From Paenibacillus sp. MSJ-34 (lineage in GTDB: Bacteria > Bacillota > Bacilli > Paenibacillales > Paenibacillaceae): DNA of 64,000 nt. Position 1 is the stretch's first letter. Each line of letters opens with the position of its first letter. Location: assembly GCF_018918005.1 (NCBI RefSeq), contig NZ_JAHLPR010000031.1:1-64000 (forward strand), read 5' to 3'. Shown here piece by piece: positions 35,650 through 44,550 of the stretch. Position numbers and translations under genes: made by a program. The notes beneath the pieces are model-generated. The model did not search any database. It was not told where the DNA came from and was given only the letters and a program-made list of their open reading frames with translations.

Positions 35650-36693
35650 CTATTGGCCTGTAATGTCCGGGTTCTCGCGCATCATCCCCTCGGCGGCTTC
35701 CCATAACCGGGGCAGGAAGCGAATGACATCCTCGGCGCGGCGCAGGAAATCGTCGGCAGATGCGATGCCGAGGTCGGCGACGATCGCCTCGAAGTTGGGA
35801 GCGAGCTTGCGCTGCAGTTCCGCCGGGGCGTCGGCCGCCAATATGCTGTGGCAGCGCGCATAGGTCGCCGCGATCCAGAAGACCGCTTCGCGATGAAAGC
35901 CTGCGCGGATGAGTTCCCGGCTTCCGTCGATGGCAATCGGGCGCGCGGCGGCGGTAATATCTGTGCTGAAGACAAGCGGCGTCTTGGCCGCGGCGGCAGC
36001 GACGTCGAATGTCCGGGCGAGACCGTCGAGATGATGTTCGACTCGATCCGGAGTCAGATGAGCGCAGCCGAGCAGTTCCAGCAGCTCGGGGTACAACCCG
36101 GCACGGCCGTATTCCGCCAGCACATCGCGTACGGCGAGGTAGCGGAGCCGCACGGTTGGGTTGCGAAGCGCGGCTACAAGCAGAACATGCGTCGTGACGC
36201 CGGTCGGGAACAGCCATGACGTCACCCGATCATGCAATGGCGCGGATATATCGATGGCACGGAGCCCGTGCTCGACCCTTTGCCGGGCGTTCTCGCAGCG
36301 GCGGCGCACCCACATCCGCTCGGCGAAGCGGCGCGACACCTCAGCTTGCAATTTGTGCAGTTCGCCGGTAGGATCGGCAATGATGGTGTTCGCGCGGAAA
36401 CTGCCGGCCAGATGATAGTTTGCAAGAACTTCTTCGACCGAAGAGAGCTGTTTCCAGGAAATATAGGTGCCCTCGATCAGCGCGCCGCGATAGACGAACT
36501 TTCCGGGCTTGGGCGGCGGTTCTTCTAATGAGCTGACAAGAACGACATCAATGTCGGAGGATGCCGGCAGCTCCGCGTCATCGGACAGGCCGACCGTCGA
36601 GCCGCTGAAATACGCCCCCATAAATCCCTCTTCCAAGCTTGCGCAACGCATGACCCAATCGGATGCCGCAGCCCGTGCGGTACCTGCTTTCAT
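35650..36693 (-). CDS. nucleotidyltransferase-fold protein
   Basis: A 347-residue protein. Residues about 25-55 carry the polymerase-β-type nucleotidyltransferase signature: FSGSTVGLSDDAELPASSDI with a GS motif followed by DIDVVLVSS (D-x-D metal ligands). The remainder is helical (RRCENARQRVEHGLRAIDIS, HHLDGLARTFDVAA). It may transfer a nucleotide to a small molecule, RNA or protein; aminoglycoside-type activity is possible but not supported by specific motifs. ATG 36693 follows AAAGGGGGA; an in-frame upstream extension crosses the terminator and is rejected. Confidence 0.65.
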   Translation of the reverse strand: MKAGTARAAASDWVMRCASLEEGFMGAYFSGSTVGLSDDAELPASSDIDVVLVSSLEEPPPKPGKFVYRGALIEGTYISWKQLSSVEEVLANYHLAGSFRANTIIADPTGELHKLQAEVSRRFAERMWVRRRCENARQRVEHGLRAIDISAPLHDRVTSWLFPTGVTTHVLLVAALRNPTVRLRYLAVRDVLAEYGRAGLYPELLELLGCAHLTPDRVEHHLDGLARTFDVAAAAAKTPLVFSTDITAAARPIAIDGSRELIRAGFHREAVFWIAATYARCHSILAADAPAELQRKLAPNFEAIVADLGIASADDFLRRAEDVIRFLPRLWEAAEGMMRENPDITGQ

Positions 36694-36733
36694 GGAAATC
36701 CCCCTTTTTAATGAAATAAATTCCTCATCATTT

Positions 36734-36764
36734 AAAAAAATCCCCGTTGCATCATAACGGGGAT
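36734..36764 (-). terminator. intrinsic terminator after the siderophore-binding protein gene
   Basis: ATCCCCGTT (36740-36748) and AACGGGGAT (36756-36764) form a nine-bp stem; on the minus strand it is followed by seven T. Confidence 0.85.
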
Positions 36765-36773
36765 TTCTGTCGC

Positions 36774-37769
36774 TTAGTTTTCCAGCAAATATTTTTCCAA
36801 CTCGTCGATCACTTGATTGGCGCAGAGGACGCCGCCGGATGTGTTCCAGACTACGTCGTCCACTTTGAACGCTTTGTTGTTTTTCACCGCGTTCAAGTTT
36901 TGCCATAGCGGATCTTTGGTCCATTCTTCCTCGAGCTTGGACGCTTCGCCGTCGCCCGTCTCATAAGAGAAGTAGAACAGAATATCGCCATCCATTTCCG
37001 GGATTCGTTCGCGTGTGACTTCATCGGCGAATTTGTCTTGATCTTGCGATTCCGGTCTGGCGACTCCCAGTTCCTTCAAGATGGAGCCGAGGAACGTATC
37101 GTTATACATGATGCGGACGCGTCCCGGCATGAAACGAACGACCGACACTTTCGTATTCAATTTGTCGCCGACGTTTGCTTTAAACTGGTCGACGCGTTTA
37201 TCGTAATCGGCGAGAATTTGTTCCCCTTCGGCCTTTTTGTTCAACGCTTCGGCATATAGCATGAAATTATCCTTCCAGTCGCCCCGCGGCTCTTCGACGA
37301 ATACGGTCGGAGCGATCGCCGACAGTTGCTGGTATATTTTCTCGTGACGGAATTTCATCCCCAGAATCAAGTCCGGTTTCAGCCCGACGATTGTTTCCAG
37401 ATTCGGCTGCGATTCCGTTCCGACGATCGTGACGCCTTCCATTTGTTTCTCTACAATATGGTAGAAGGATGTCGGATCCGTCCAGGAGCCGACTGCTCCA
37501 ACAGGCTTGACGCCCAAAGAAGCCAACGTTTCCACCCCTTGTGCCGTAAGAACGACGACGCGCTTCGGCGTGCCTGGGATCGGGGTTTCGCCCATCGCAT
37601 GCTTGACCGTGTATGACGCTTCCTGTTGGTTTCCGTTATCGGACGCTTGCTCCGCCGGCTTGCCCGTCGCAAGTTGTTCCGCTTGCTGACCGCCGCAGCC
37701 GGTCATGATAAGGATAAGCGCCAGCATTAAGGCAATAAATGCTTTCGTGTGATAAGTACGTAGTGACAT
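36774..37769 (-). CDS. iron-siderophore ABC transporter substrate-binding lipoprotein
   Basis: A 331-residue FhuD/FecB-type (class III) binding protein. A signal peptide with lipobox IMTGCG anchors it to the membrane exterior. GTPKRVVVLTAQGVETLASLGV and KPDLILGMKFRHEKIYQQLS are the usual N-lobe blocks. It delivers ferric siderophore to the divergently encoded FecCD permeases. Fur-box-like sites lie in the shared upstream region, so it is probably iron-repressed. The siderophore type is not readable. Confidence 0.9.
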   Translation of the reverse strand: MSLRTYHTKAFIALMLALILIMTGCGGQQAEQLATGKPAEQASDNGNQQEASYTVKHAMGETPIPGTPKRVVVLTAQGVETLASLGVKPVGAVGSWTDPTSFYHIVEKQMEGVTIVGTESQPNLETIVGLKPDLILGMKFRHEKIYQQLSAIAPTVFVEEPRGDWKDNFMLYAEALNKKAEGEQILADYDKRVDQFKANVGDKLNTKVSVVRFMPGRVRIMYNDTFLGSILKELGVARPESQDQDKFADEVTRERIPEMDGDILFYFSYETGDGEASKLEEEWTKDPLWQNLNAVKNNKAFKVDDVVWNTSGGVLCANQVIDELEKYLLEN

Positions 37770-37797
37770 GCCTTGTTAACCCCTTCGCAATGAGAAT

Positions 37798-37816
37798 GAG
37801 AATGATTTTCAATAAA
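37798..37816. promoter_or_regulatory. Fur box candidate 1
   Basis: GAGAATGATTTTCAATAAA resembles the 19-bp Fur consensus GATAATGATTATCATTATC at most of its left half. It lies just upstream of the siderophore-binding protein gene on the minus strand. Confidence 0.55.
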
Positions 37817-37863
37817 CTAGACTTATGCTACAACCATTTAATTTAAAAGTCAAGCGTAAAATT

Positions 37864-37882
37864 GATAATGATTCTCAAATTC
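37864..37882. promoter_or_regulatory. Fur box candidate 2
   Basis: GATAATGATTCTCAAATTC follows the Fur consensus closely. It lies between the divergent binding-protein and permease genes, just before a TTGACA (37885-37890). Confidence 0.75.
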
Positions 37883-37982
37883 ATTGACAATCGATTCGTT
37901 TTGTCATTACACTGGTATTTGATAATAATAGATAGATGGATTTGAGATAGAACCGAATTCGAGCTGGGGATGATCATAAGAA

Positions 37983-38993
37983 ATGAAAGGTTTACTGCAT
38001 AATCGCGTACTGAAACTAACCGGATTGGGAATCCTATTCCTTCTGCTGCTATATTTAAGCTACGCCAGTCTTGTCTTCGGAGTCATCGATACGAATTGGA
38101 ACACAGTCATCGATGCGTTTACGCGTTTCAACGGTTCCAACGAACATATCGTCATTACGGATGTCAGAGTTCCCCGCGTACTGAACGCACTGGCGGTCGG
38201 AGCCAGCCTGGGCATCGCCGGAGCGCTTCTGCAAGCGTTGACGCGCAACCCGGTCGCCGATACCGAATTGTTCGGCCTGAACGCCGGCGCCGCCTTGTTC
38301 GTCGTATTTGCCGTGACGTTCGTCGGTATTAGCTCGTTATCCTCGTTCACCTGGATCGCCTTCCTGGGAGCGGCGGTCAGCGGCTTGATCGTTTACATGC
38401 TCGGTTCGCTTGGCCGCGACGGAATGACGCCGGTCAAGCTTATTTTGGCGGGAGCGGCGATTACCGCCTTGGCCGGTTCGGCGCGTCACGGCATGCTCGT
38501 GCTGAACGAGAAAGCGCTGGACGAAGTGCTGTTCTGGCTGTCGGGCTCGGTTGGCGGCCGCAAATTGGAATACTTGCAAGCGGTGCTTCCTTATATGATC
38601 GCCGGCTGGGCGGCCTCTTTCGTCCTCGCGCGCCCGATTCAAATTTTGCTGATGGGCGACGATGTGGCCAAAGGATTGGGGCAGCGCACGATTATGGTAA
38701 AAATCGCCGCCGGCGCGGCGATCGTCCTGCTCTGCGGCAGCTCCGTCGCGGTTGCGGGACCGATCGGTTTTGTCGGCTTAGTCACGCCGCATCTTGCCCG
38801 CTATTTGGCCGGGCAGCGGATGTTGTGGATCTTCATATATAGCGGTGCGCTCGGTTCCGCCATTCTATTGTTGGCCGATATCGCGGCCCGGTTTATCGCC
38901 ATGCCGGCCGAAGTGCCGATCGGCGCCATGACCGCGCTCATTGGCGTTCCGTTCTTCTTCTACGTGGTTCGAAAGGGGATCAATCAGAAATGA
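37983..38993 (+). CDS. FecCD-type siderophore ABC permease 1
   Basis: A 336-residue membrane protein with the FecCD core: RVPRVLNALAVGASLGIAGA and LLQALTRNPVADTELFGLNA in the N half, and AGPIGFVGLVTPHLARYLAG (ATPase-coupling loop) in the C half. It forms a heterodimer with the next gene, whose ATG overlaps its stop by four bases. Expression is probably under Fur. Confidence 0.92.
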   Translation: MKGLLHNRVLKLTGLGILFLLLLYLSYASLVFGVIDTNWNTVIDAFTRFNGSNEHIVITDVRVPRVLNALAVGASLGIAGALLQALTRNPVADTELFGLNAGAALFVVFAVTFVGISSLSSFTWIAFLGAAVSGLIVYMLGSLGRDGMTPVKLILAGAAITALAGSARHGMLVLNEKALDEVLFWLSGSVGGRKLEYLQAVLPYMIAGWAASFVLARPIQILLMGDDVAKGLGQRTIMVKIAAGAAIVLLCGSSVAVAGPIGFVGLVTPHLARYLAGQRMLWIFIYSGALGSAILLLADIAARFIAMPAEVPIGAMTALIGVPFFFYVVRKGINQK

Positions 38994-40027
38994 AATCATA
39001 CGCTACACTGCGGGGCCGCAAAGGTACGTTCTCGTTGCTTATTCATAAAAGAACTCTGCTGCTCACCTTGCTGTTTGCATTGCTGGTCATTGCGGCCGCG
39101 GTCGTCAGCCTGGGCATCGGCGAATTGAAAATTCATCCGGTCGACGTCTTGAAAGTATTCGCAGGCATGGGGACGGAACAGAACGAAATCGTCGTGAAGC
39201 AATTCCGGCTGCCGCGGGTGCTCGTCGCGATCTTGGTCGGCGCTGCGCTTGCGGCGGCCGGCGCCATCATGCAAGGCATCGTAAGAAATCCGCTCGCTTC
39301 GCCCGATATTCTTGGGATAACAGGAGGGGCGTCCGTAACGGCTGTCGGCTTCTTGCTCTACTTCGATACCGCCAGCATCAAATGGCTTCCTCCGGCCGCG
39401 TTTGCAGGCGCGACGTTGATCACGCTTGTCATTTACGCGCTGGCATGGAAAAAAGGAGTGTCTTCGCTGCGGCTGGTCATGATCGGCGTAGGCATGAAAA
39501 TTGCGGCCAACGCGGTCATTACGATCTTGATCATGTTTAGTCCGTTTATTTTGCAAAATAAGGCAACACTATGGTTGACAGGCAGCATATACGGGGTGGA
39601 CTGGAACGATGTGCAATTAATTGCTCCGTGGATCGTCATCTTACTATTGCTGGCATTGCTGATGACGCGGCGCGTAAACGTCCAGCAATTGGGGGATGAA
39701 ATCGCGACAGGCGTCGGAACGCGAATTCAATTCGACCGGTTTGCCTTGCTCGTCATTTGCGCCGCGCTTACCGGAGCGGCCGTTGCCGTCGGCGGCGAGA
39801 TCAGCTTCGTCGCTTTGCTCGCGCCGCATATCGCCAAGCAAATGACAGGCCCGTCCTTCGGCGGAGCGATGCCCTTGTCTGCCTGCGTCGGCGCGTTGAT
39901 CGTCGTCGTTGCCGACTTGATCGCAAGAACCGCCTTTTCGCCGATTGACGTCCCGGTCGGCGTCTTTACGTCGGCGGTCGGCGCCCCGTTCTTCATTTAT
40001 TTGTTATATCGAAATCGCAAGCGATAA
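38990..40027 (+). CDS. FecCD-type siderophore ABC permease 2
   Basis: A 345-residue permease with RLPRVLVAILVGAALAAAGA and IMQGIVRNPLASPDILGITG in the N half, and VGGEISFVALLAPHIAKQMT as the coupling loop. It is encoded between its partner permease and the ATPase and is translationally coupled to the former. Confidence 0.92.
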   Translation: MKSYATLRGRKGTFSLLIHKRTLLLTLLFALLVIAAAVVSLGIGELKIHPVDVLKVFAGMGTEQNEIVVKQFRLPRVLVAILVGAALAAAGAIMQGIVRNPLASPDILGITGGASVTAVGFLLYFDTASIKWLPPAAFAGATLITLVIYALAWKKGVSSLRLVMIGVGMKIAANAVITILIMFSPFILQNKATLWLTGSIYGVDWNDVQLIAPWIVILLLLALLMTRRVNVQQLGDEIATGVGTRIQFDRFALLVICAALTGAAVAVGGEISFVALLAPHIAKQMTGPSFGGAMPLSACVGALIVVVADLIARTAFSPIDVPVGVFTSAVGAPFFIYLLYRNRKR

Positions 40028-40045
40028 CCGAAAGGAGCAAAACGT

Positions 40046-40897
40046 ATGCACGCCTTGCAAACTAGGCAGTTAACTTTAACCTACGGAGAACAGAATATTA
40101 TCGAAGGCCTCGATTTGCATATTCCTGTCGGGGAGATTACCGTGCTGATCGGCAGCAACGGCTGCGGGAAATCGACGCTGCTGCGCTCGCTGGCGCGGCT
40201 ATTGAAACCGAAGGAAGGCGTGATTTTGCTCGACGGGAAAGCGATTGCCAAACAGTCGACCAAAGAAGTGGCGAAACGTCTCGCCATTTTGCCGCAAGGC
40301 CCGAATGCGCCCGACGGGCTGACCGTATTGCAGCTTGTCAAGCAGGGCCGCTATCCGCATCAAAGCTGGTTGAAGCAATGGTCGGAGGAGGACGAACGGA
40401 TGGTGGCGAAGGCGCTCGAGGCGACCAAGCTTACCGCGCTTGCGGATCATCCGCTCGATTCGCTGTCGGGCGGCCAACGGCAGCGCGCCTGGATCGCGAT
40501 GACGCTGGCGCAAGGGACGGAGACGATACTGCTCGACGAACCGACGACGTACTTGGATATGTCCCATCAGATGGAAATTCTCGATCTGCTGTTCGAACTG
40601 AACTCGGCAGAGAAGCGCACCATCGTCATGGTGTTGCACGATCTGAACCTCGCTTGCCGCTACGCCCATCACATCGTTGCCGTCCATAATCGAACCGTGC
40701 ATGCCGAAGGAAGGCCGGAAGAGGTCATGACGGAACAATTGGTGCGCACCGTGTTTGATATGGAGTGCCGGATGATCCTCGATCCGTTGTACGGTACTCC
40801 GATGTGCATTCCTTACAGCAAATGCTTCCCGCTGCCGGAGGGGAAGGCGCAGCATGGCAAGGGAAGCGAAGCCAAGACGGCCATTCATTCCTCATAG
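40046..40897 (+). CDS. siderophore ABC transporter ATP-binding protein
   Basis: A 283-residue FecE/FhuC-type ATPase: Walker [10 protein letters not shown], signature [13 protein letters not shown], Walker [13 protein letters not shown] and switch His in [11 protein letters not shown]. It powers import by the two FecCD permeases. AAAGGAGC precedes the ATG. It is the last gene of the uptake operon. Confidence 0.93.
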   Translation: MHALQTRQLTLTYGEQNIIEGLDLHIPVGEITVLIGSNGCGKSTLLRSLARLLKPKEGVILLDGKAIAKQSTKEVAKRLAILPQGPNAPDGLTVLQLVKQGRYPHQSWLKQWSEEDERMVAKALEATKLTALADHPLDSLSGGQRQRAWIAMTLAQGTETILLDEPTTYLDMSHQMEILDLLFELNSAEKRTIVMVLHDLNLACRYAHHIVAVHNRTVHAEGRPEEVMTEQLVRTVFDMECRMILDPLYGTPMCIPYSKCFPLPEGKAQHGKGSEAKTAIHSS

Positions 40898-40940
40898 CCG
40901 CAAGCTGCTCAATGCCCGCCGCTTTTCCGGCAGGCATTGT

Positions 40941-41273
40941 TCATGTCGGCCGCTCCGCATCCTCCGGGACGATCCATTCGCGCGACCATTTCTCGATCTC
41001 CCGGATCATCGGCTTCAGCGCATATCCTTTGTCGGTCAAGGAATATTGGATGCGGACGGGCGTCTCCGGAAACACCTCGCGCATTACGATTCCTTCCTGT
41101 TCCAATTCCTTCAACCTTTCCGATAACAGCCTTCCGCTAATCGGGATGGCCTCTTCAATGGCGCCAAATCGTTGCGGACCGGCAAGCAATTGGTGCACAA
41201 TCAATACGGTCCAACGTTTGCTCAACATCTGTATTCCTTTTTCCACAAGAGGGCATAATGATTGCGGCTCCAT
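40941..41273 (-). CDS. HxlR-family transcriptional regulator (YodB/CatR type)
   Basis: A 110-residue winged-helix protein. CPLVEKGIQMLSKRWTVLIV is the N-terminal region of HxlR proteins, with a Cys at position 7 at the place where YodB and CatR sense quinones and diamide. RFGAIEEAIPISGRLLSERL is the recognition helix region. It is divergent from a CatE-type dioxygenase gene, the same pairing as CatR and catDE in Bacillus subtilis, so quinone-responsive control of that gene is likely. Confidence 0.85.
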   Translation of the reverse strand: MEPQSLCPLVEKGIQMLSKRWTVLIVHQLLAGPQRFGAIEEAIPISGRLLSERLKELEQEGIVMREVFPETPVRIQYSLTDKGYALKPMIREIEKWSREWIVPEDAERPT

Positions 41274-41342
41274 TGTAATTTCACCTCGCTACGAACCAAG
41301 TATACCTTAGCCTTAATATAGTTACAAAATAAAATTTACACA

Positions 41343-41400
41343 CTTGACAGTATTAATATATTATTTTAAACTAACTTACAAAAAGTAAACAACTTGAAAA
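41343..41400 (+). promoter_or_regulatory. promoter and possible HxlR operator before the dioxygenase gene
   Basis: TTGACA (41344-41349) and TAAACT are 17 bases apart. Downstream, TTAC-AAAAA-GTAA (about 41376-41388) is an inverted repeat that could serve as operator for the divergent HxlR-type regulator. Confidence 0.4.
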
Positions 41401-41417
41401 ATTAGGAGGTAGATCAA

Positions 41418-42302
41418 TTGAGCTCCGCAACCTCTACGATACATCCCGGCTTGGAACTGGGCGAAGTCCAGCTTAAAGTCAGCAATCTCGAACATTCCCT
41501 TGCCTTTTATCAACATGTTGTCGGTTTGCGCATCTTGAAACGAGAGGGCAATCGCGCTCATCTTACCGCTGATGGGCATAAAGTTTTGGTCGTTCTGGAA
41601 GAAGTGCCGAACGCTTCGATTACGCAGCCGAGAACCGCAAGCGGGCTGTACCATTTCGCCATTCTTGTGCCTACGCGCCAAGCTTTGGGCATTGTTTTGC
41701 GCAGACTGATCGATCTTGGAATCCACATCGGCCAAGCGGATCATCTAGTCAGCGAAGCGCTATACATTTCGGATCCCGATTACAACGGGATCGAAATATA
41801 CCGCGATCGTCCGCGGGAGGAGTGGCCGCGGGACAAGGACGGGCAGATTCGGATGGCTACCGATCCGATCGACTGGGAAGGGCTGCTGCAGGAAGCGGCC
41901 GGCAGTTCGAGCGAGACGGCGGCGTTGCCGCCCGATACGAAGATCGGGCATATGCATTTTCACGTTAGCGACATCGCGGAATCCGGCCGATTCTATTGCG
42001 ACGTGCTAGGATTCGAGCTGATCGGAAATTATATGCGGCAGATGGGGGCGCTGTTCGTGTCCGCGGGCGGGTATCATCACCATATCGGCTTGAATGTTTG
42101 GGCCGGGGCCGGTACGCCGATGCCGCCGGCGAATGGAACCGGGATCGGTTATTATACGATCGTGATGCCGGGCGAAGCCGAATTGAAGAAGCTCCTCGAC
42201 CGGATCGGCCGCGCGGGAATAGCGGTGCGGGAACATGATCAAGCGTGGTTCGTCACGGATCCTACGGGCATTGAAATCAAGTTGATCGCATCGCAAAAAT
42301 GA
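41418..42302 (+). CDS. catE: CatE-like extradiol dioxygenase
   Basis: A 294-residue protein of two VOC modules closely following remembered CatE of Bacillus subtilis (catechol 2,3-dioxygenase): GLYHFAILVPTRQALGIVLR, DHLVSEALYISDPDYNGIEI, IGHMHFHVSDIAESGRFYCD, LFVSAGGYHHHIGLNVWAG. The second module holds the Fe(II) ligands (His in GHMHFHV, His in YHHHIGL and Glu in GIEIKLI). It opens catechol rings and protects against catechols and quinones. It starts at TTG 41418 after TAGGAGGT. No catD-like gene accompanies it. Confidence 0.85.
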   Translation: MSSATSTIHPGLELGEVQLKVSNLEHSLAFYQHVVGLRILKREGNRAHLTADGHKVLVVLEEVPNASITQPRTASGLYHFAILVPTRQALGIVLRRLIDLGIHIGQADHLVSEALYISDPDYNGIEIYRDRPREEWPRDKDGQIRMATDPIDWEGLLQEAAGSSSETAALPPDTKIGHMHFHVSDIAESGRFYCDVLGFELIGNYMRQMGALFVSAGGYHHHIGLNVWAGAGTPMPPANGTGIGYYTIVMPGEAELKKLLDRIGRAGIAVREHDQAWFVTDPTGIEIKLIASQK

Positions 42303-42606
42303 GATTTTGCCGAAAAGACAGCAACTGCATTGATTAGCGGATTTTGAGGCACTAGCGTTGCATCAATTAGATGACGAAGCAGTATAGTCGTCTTTGCAAA
42401 CCATCCGCTCCAGCGGGAAAGAAAAGCGAGGCAATGAAAGACCTTTCATTCAGAAACCTGCAAATGTGCATCTTTTAACCCGTTTCGATCGGTTGCTGCA
42501 GCAAAGCCTGCGAAAATGCATCTTTTATCTCGCCATGATGGGAATGGGATGGTATGGGGCGGAATTCCTGCATAATCGCAGGGCTTTTTCGACGCAACGC
42601 CAGTGC
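42303..42606. repeat. dispersed repeat module E, copy 1, in a gene-free gap
   Basis: 42465-42592 matches 58857-58978: both contain TGTGCATCTTTTAACCCGTT, GATCGGTTG, TGCAGCAA, GCCTGCGA and a second ATCTTTT block, then GGAATGGGATGG/GGAAGGGATGG and TTCCTG. A copy of the CACTAGCGTTGCATC motif is at about 42350. No gene is supported here. Confidence 0.65.
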
Positions 42607-42924
42607 AGGATCAAAGCTCAAATCGCGATTTGTGTATGATATTTCGAACAAAGTCGCCTGATTCGATCCATGTACCGCTCAATGTGTATGATTTTTCATA
42701 CACATGTACAAGGATCAAAGCTCAAATCGCGATTTGTGTATGATATTTCGAACAAAATCGCCTGATTCGATCCATGCACCGCTCAATGTGTATGATTTTT
42801 CACACATATGTACAGGATCAGAGCTCAAATCGCGATTTTAGTATGATATTTCGAACAAAGTCGCCTGATTCGATCCATGTACCGCTCAATGTGTATGATT
42901 TTTCATACACATGTACAGGATCAG
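42607..42924 (+). repeat. three tandem copies of a 103-104-bp unit
   Basis: Units start at 42607, 42711 and 42814, each with AGGATCA-AGCTCAAATCGC; a fragment of a fourth starts at 42917. Each unit carries the 12-bp palindrome AAATCGCGATTT (third copy AAATCGCGATTTTA). Units 1 and 3 carry a ten-bp hairpin ATGTGTATGA-TTTT-TCATACACAT; in unit 2 two substitutions weaken it. Near-identity of units points to recent expansion. Confidence 0.9.
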
Positions 42925-42936
42925 TATTGCGAGGCA

Positions 42937-42979
42937 AAGCCAGCCCGAAGTCAAATACGGAACGACTTCGGGCTGGCTT
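42937..42979. terminator. strong bidirectional hairpin before the MFS gene stop
   Basis: A 16-bp perfect stem (AAGCCAGCCCGAAGTC at 42937-42952, its complement at 42964-42979). It directly follows the MFS gene on the minus strand and also ends the tandem repeat array on the plus strand. Confidence 0.8.
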
Positions 42980-42982
42980 CTA

Positions 42983-44191
42983 TTACGCACCCGCGCCGCG
43001 TTTCATCGGCGCGGGTCGTTTCGTATGGCGCTGCGACCAATAAGCCAAGCTCATCGTGGCGAGCAGCAGCAGGCCGGTCGCCCAGAACACGGCGTGAATG
43101 GAGAACACGCCGCTGATGGCCCCGCCGACGATCGGGCCAAGCATGCCGCCGAGTTGGTTGGCGGTCTGGTTCAAGCTGAAGGCTCGTCCGCGGAACTCGC
43201 TTTCCGTCGTCCGCACGACCAGGCCGTTCAGCGCCGGGAACACCGCGCAGAAGAAAATGCCGTACGCGAACCGGATGATGGAGAACCACCAAATGTTGTG
43301 AAACGGAATTTGAAGCAGCGTTCCGATGCCTCCCGCCAGCAAGCCGATGAGCAATATTTTATGGAAACCGATCCGGTCGGCCAGCTTCCCCCAGCGGGGA
43401 GCGAATATAATGCTGGCGACCCCGACCAGCGAGAAGACGATGCCCGCGGCGAGCGAGGCGTCTCTCGCCGGAATGCCGAGCTCGACGATGTACAGCGGCA
43501 GCACCGGTTCGATCGTCATCACCGAGAATTGGGTGCACAGCGTTAAGACGAGGATGACGATGAACGGTTTGTTTTGCGCCGCCAAACGAATCGTGTGGCT
43601 GATCGCGCCGCTGTCTTTGCTCGGCACGAACGATTCCTCCTTAACCCAAAAAATGATGAGCATCGTCGCAAGAAAGCAGAGCACGCCCGCGCTGCCAAAA
43701 GCGACCCGGTTATCGAAAATCTTCGACAACACGCCGCCCAGCATCGGCCCCATAATGCTGCCGGTTGCGGTAGCCGTCGACATCATCGATAAAGCGTAGC
43801 CTACCCTTCTCTCCGGCGTGTTCGTCCCTACGAGCGCGATCGCCCCCGGAATGAAACCGGACAACAGGCCTTGCAGCAGCCGCAGCGCGAGCAGTTGAAA
43901 CGGATTGGTCACGAATGCGGTCAGCAGATAAATGACGCACAGTACCAGGCCGGCCCGGATAATCATCGGCTTGCGCCCGTATTTGTCCCCAATGGCTCCC
44001 CAGAAAGGAGACGATACCGCCCCCGCCAGAAAAGCGCTGCTGAACAAAATGCCGGACCATAGTTCAATATGGTCTTTCACGCCGATTTGGATCAGAAACA
44101 GCGGCAAGAACGGGATAACCATCGAGAAGCTGGACGAGACGATAAATGAGCCGAACCATAATATCCATAAGTTTTTCTTCCACGTTTCCAT
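42983..44191 (-). CDS. MFS drug-exporter-type permease
   Basis: A 402-residue 12-helix major facilitator. The loop 2-3 signature is WGAIGDKYGRKPMIIRAGLV, with LRLLQGLLSGFIPGAIALVG and the motif-C-like GSIMGPMLGGVLSKIF typical of drug:H+ antiporters. A second-half loop reads WGKLADRIGFHKILLIGLL. It probably exports a toxic compound. ATG 44191 (METWKKNLWILW) is chosen because GGAGTG lies upstream; the longer in-frame extension is not hydrophobic or conserved. Confidence 0.87.
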   Translation of the reverse strand: METWKKNLWILWFGSFIVSSSFSMVIPFLPLFLIQIGVKDHIELWSGILFSSAFLAGAVSSPFWGAIGDKYGRKPMIIRAGLVLCVIYLLTAFVTNPFQLLALRLLQGLLSGFIPGAIALVGTNTPERRVGYALSMMSTATATGSIMGPMLGGVLSKIFDNRVAFGSAGVLCFLATMLIIFWVKEESFVPSKDSGAISHTIRLAAQNKPFIVILVLTLCTQFSVMTIEPVLPLYIVELGIPARDASLAAGIVFSLVGVASIIFAPRWGKLADRIGFHKILLIGLLAGGIGTLLQIPFHNIWWFSIIRFAYGIFFCAVFPALNGLVVRTTESEFRGRAFSLNQTANQLGGMLGPIVGGAISGVFSIHAVFWATGLLLLATMSLAYWSQRHTKRPAPMKRGAGA

Positions 44192-44399
44192 GATCTTCAC
44201 TCCAAGCCGAACACATTTGTCCCACCTATTATACCTCAATCTTCCGTTTTTTTCTTTCCATTCCGAATCGTAGAGCCATAAGGACCGCCGAAAGTTCATT
44301 TCCCGGGGAATCGTAAAGGACGCTATTTGATAAGGTAGATGCGAAAGATAGAGCGGTCAAAGAGCCATCTCGGATAAGAGAAAATTTATGTTGCCAAAA

Positions 44400-44550
44400 A
44401 AACTGTTATTGCATATAATGAAAGAAATTTTACTTCAATAATTATTGTTATATACATAATTAAACTGTATTTACAACAATAAAAGTTGTTGATTTGTACT
44501 CAACAAAAAATCAACAAAATTCGAAGCGTAGAAAGGAGAGAAAGGTTAAC
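44400..44550 (+). promoter_or_regulatory. AT-rich control region with TACAAC/GTTGT inverted repeat
   Basis: This AT-rich stretch precedes the ArsR-type gene. It contains ACAAC-N7-GTTGT (44473-44489) and GTTGA-N7-TCAAC (44487-44503). The TACAA/TTGTA half-sites are shared with the palindrome array at 47.55-47.74 kb, so one regulator may bind both. Confidence 0.4.

Noticed and set aside
35334..36217. Long minus-strand open frames over the SMR remnant and nucleotidyltransferase gene
   Set aside because: They are low-complexity, Arg-rich shadow frames; the frame of 35650-36693 has the nucleotidyltransferase motifs, a ribosome site and a sensible start.
42607..42924. Tandem repeat as a CRISPR array
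   Set aside because: Units of 103-104 bases follow each other directly with no unique spacers, and no cas genes are present.
42774..43043. 89-codon open frame across the tandem repeat
   Set aside because: Its sequence merely reflects the repeat unit read twice and then runs through the terminator hairpin.
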